Positions 63,251 through 64,000 of a DNA stretch of 64,000 nucleotides are shown one piece after another (the stretch's first letter is position 1; the number at the start of each line of letters is the position of its first letter). Where the stretch lies: assembly GCA_045636065.1 (NCBI GenBank), contig JAZTWW010000036.1, positions 92,559 to 156,558 of the forward strand, read 5' to 3'. Under the pieces are notes generated by a model. The model was not told the origin of the DNA. It worked only from the letters and a program-made list of their open reading frames with translations, and made no database searches. Source of the stretch: RGIG5050 sp045636065. Lineage in GTDB: Bacteria > Verrucomicrobiota > Kiritimatiellia > RFP12 > UBA1067. The position numbers and the translations under genes were made by a program.

Positions 63251-64000
63251 ATGGCCAGAATGGCGCGAATTAAGGCTGACTGGGACATGACCTACCACGT
63301 GATGTCCCGCATAACCGGGAAGATGTATCTGCTCAGGCAGGATGACATCAAGGCCGACATGTACGACGCTCTCAAGCGCTCGGCCATGTACAGCGGCGTC
63401 GAGGTCGACTCCTTTGCCATAATGGACGACCACTTCCATATAGTCCTCAAGGTAGTTAAGCCCGAGGAGGGGACAGTAACCGAGTCTGAGGTCCTTAGGC
63501 GCATCGCGCTTCTCAAGGGATCGGACGCTGCTGAGGCGGCCAAGGCTCGCTGGCGGAGGTACAGGTCGTCAGGTCACGCCTGGCAGGCGGATGCCGAGTT
63601 CAACTCGCACCTTGTCCGGATGCATGACCTTAGCCAGTTCGTGAAGACGTTCAAGGAGACGTTCGGCATGAGGTTCAGGCGCCGGACTAGATATGTCGGC
63701 ACGATATGGGGCGGGAGATTCAAGTCAACGCTCATCGATACCGGCTTCTACTTCGAGCGGTGCATTGATTATGTCGAGCACAATCCCGTCCGGGCTGGGC
63801 TCTCCGAGGATCCCGAGTCATACGCCTGGTGCACAATGGGCATGGCCAGAAACGGCGACGCCTTCGCGCAGGACTGCATCCTCCGCCGCTCGCTCAAGTT
63901 CCTCCGCCAGGACACCTCGAACCTCTTCGCCACCAGCATCCCCGCATCAACTGGGGACAGTCCCCAATCCCCCGCGCCCGCGATTGATCGCCTGCTTGCG
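63251..64000 (+). CDS. REP-associated tyrosine transposase (RAYT, Y1/IS200-like), 3' end outside window
   Basis: At least 250 residues, open to the window end. It has the Y1 transposase core: an N-terminal strand TYHVMSRITGKMYLL, the metal-binding His-x-His in DDHFHIVLK and a long helical insertion. QFVKTFKETFGMRFRRR and the GTIWGGRFKSTLI segment follow. The RAYT-typical end CIDYVEHNPVRAGL with the nearby tyrosine (YFERCIDY) is also present. RAYTs cut and join REP palindromes as single strands; matching REPs flank this gene. Start ATG 63251 follows GGGGG. One REP copy (63952-63966) lies inside the frame near its visible end and is read as TGDSP. No ends of a larger insertion sequence are seen. 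Confidence 0.88.
   Translation, partial: MARMARIKADWDMTYHVMSRITGKMYLLRQDDIKADMYDALKRSAMYSGVEVDSFAIMDDHFHIVLKVVKPEEGTVTESEVLRRIALLKGSDAAEAAKARWRRYRSSGHAWQADAEFNSHLVRMHDLSQFVKTFKETFGMRFRRRTRYVGTIWGGRFKSTLIDTGFYFERCIDYVEHNPVRAGLSEDPESYAWCTMGMARNGDAFAQDCILRRSLKFLRQDTSNLFATSIPASTGDSPQSPAPAIDRLLA
63952..63966 (-). repeat. REP palindrome inside the RAYT reading frame
   Basis: TGGGGACAGTCCCCA, identical to the inverted copy at 62957-62971, lies in frame in the RAYT gene. With the upstream cluster it brackets most of the gene. Confidence 0.85.

Noticed and set aside
62905..63273. 122-codon plus-strand frame across the REP stretch
   Set aside because: It runs over REP palindromes and a promoter, lacks a ribosome site and shows no domain.

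Overview
The window is a stretch of a GC-rich bacterial chromosome with both diderm envelope genes and a cell-shape locus. The best phylogenetic hint is a five-gene secretin/PilM operon arranged like the Amuc_1098-1102 group of Akkermansia. Other hints are very large secreted proteins with thrombospondin type 3-like Asp repeats and an HTH-PtsN fusion of a kind known from Chlamydiae. I infer a member of the PVC superphylum, most likely Verrucomicrobiota/Kiritimatiellota; no rRNA or tRNA gene is present to confirm this. Most genes are tightly packed with ATGA, TGATG or TAATG overlaps, and nearly every transcription unit start shows a sigma70-type promoter with a 17-18 bp spacer and a TATAAT-like -10 box.

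Layout. 1-2463: 3' end of a pyrimidine-nucleoside phosphorylase gene coupled to a membrane-anchored GspG-like protein and a site-2 protease. 2469-15887: a three-gene coupled operon for a secreted beta-repeat protein, a small lipoprotein and a 3906-residue surface protein. 15957-19262: acetate kinase, phosphotransacetylase and arabinose-5-phosphate isomerase. 19322-27412: the secretin/PilM pilus-like or secretion operon, followed by coaE. 28109-28660: a small membrane protein with Val-Pro-Ala-Glu repeats. 28903-34975: an RND efflux operon (adaptor, pump, outer-membrane factor), then ettA. 36657-40712: a secreted CotH/lamin-tail protein.

40764-43080 (minus strand): a CPBP protease and aspS, diverging at 43081-43206 from metY. 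44547-49015: dCMP deaminase, tpiA, a tandem glycosyltransferase, plsY and an HTH-PtsN regulator. 49180-54686: clpB, a BASS-family transporter and a hybrid histidine kinase. 54714-61662 (minus strand): mreB-mreC-mreD-mrdA-rodA-rng, a complete rod-shape/elongasome operon with RNase G at its end. 61784-62876: a coiled-coil zinc-ribbon protein immediately followed by the RNase P RNA. 62877-64000: a cluster of REP palindromes and a RAYT transposase gene cut by the window end.

How it fits together: the core metabolic and translation genes are ordinary. The unusual content is envelope-directed: a lineage-restricted secretin machine, giant exported repeat proteins that share a C-terminal FFxV module, and Asp-rich type 3 repeats found both in the giant protein and in one component of the secretin machine. 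That sharing makes a functional link between machine and surface proteins worth testing, but the sequence alone does not prove it. All functional calls come from reading motifs by eye; no database search was possible.
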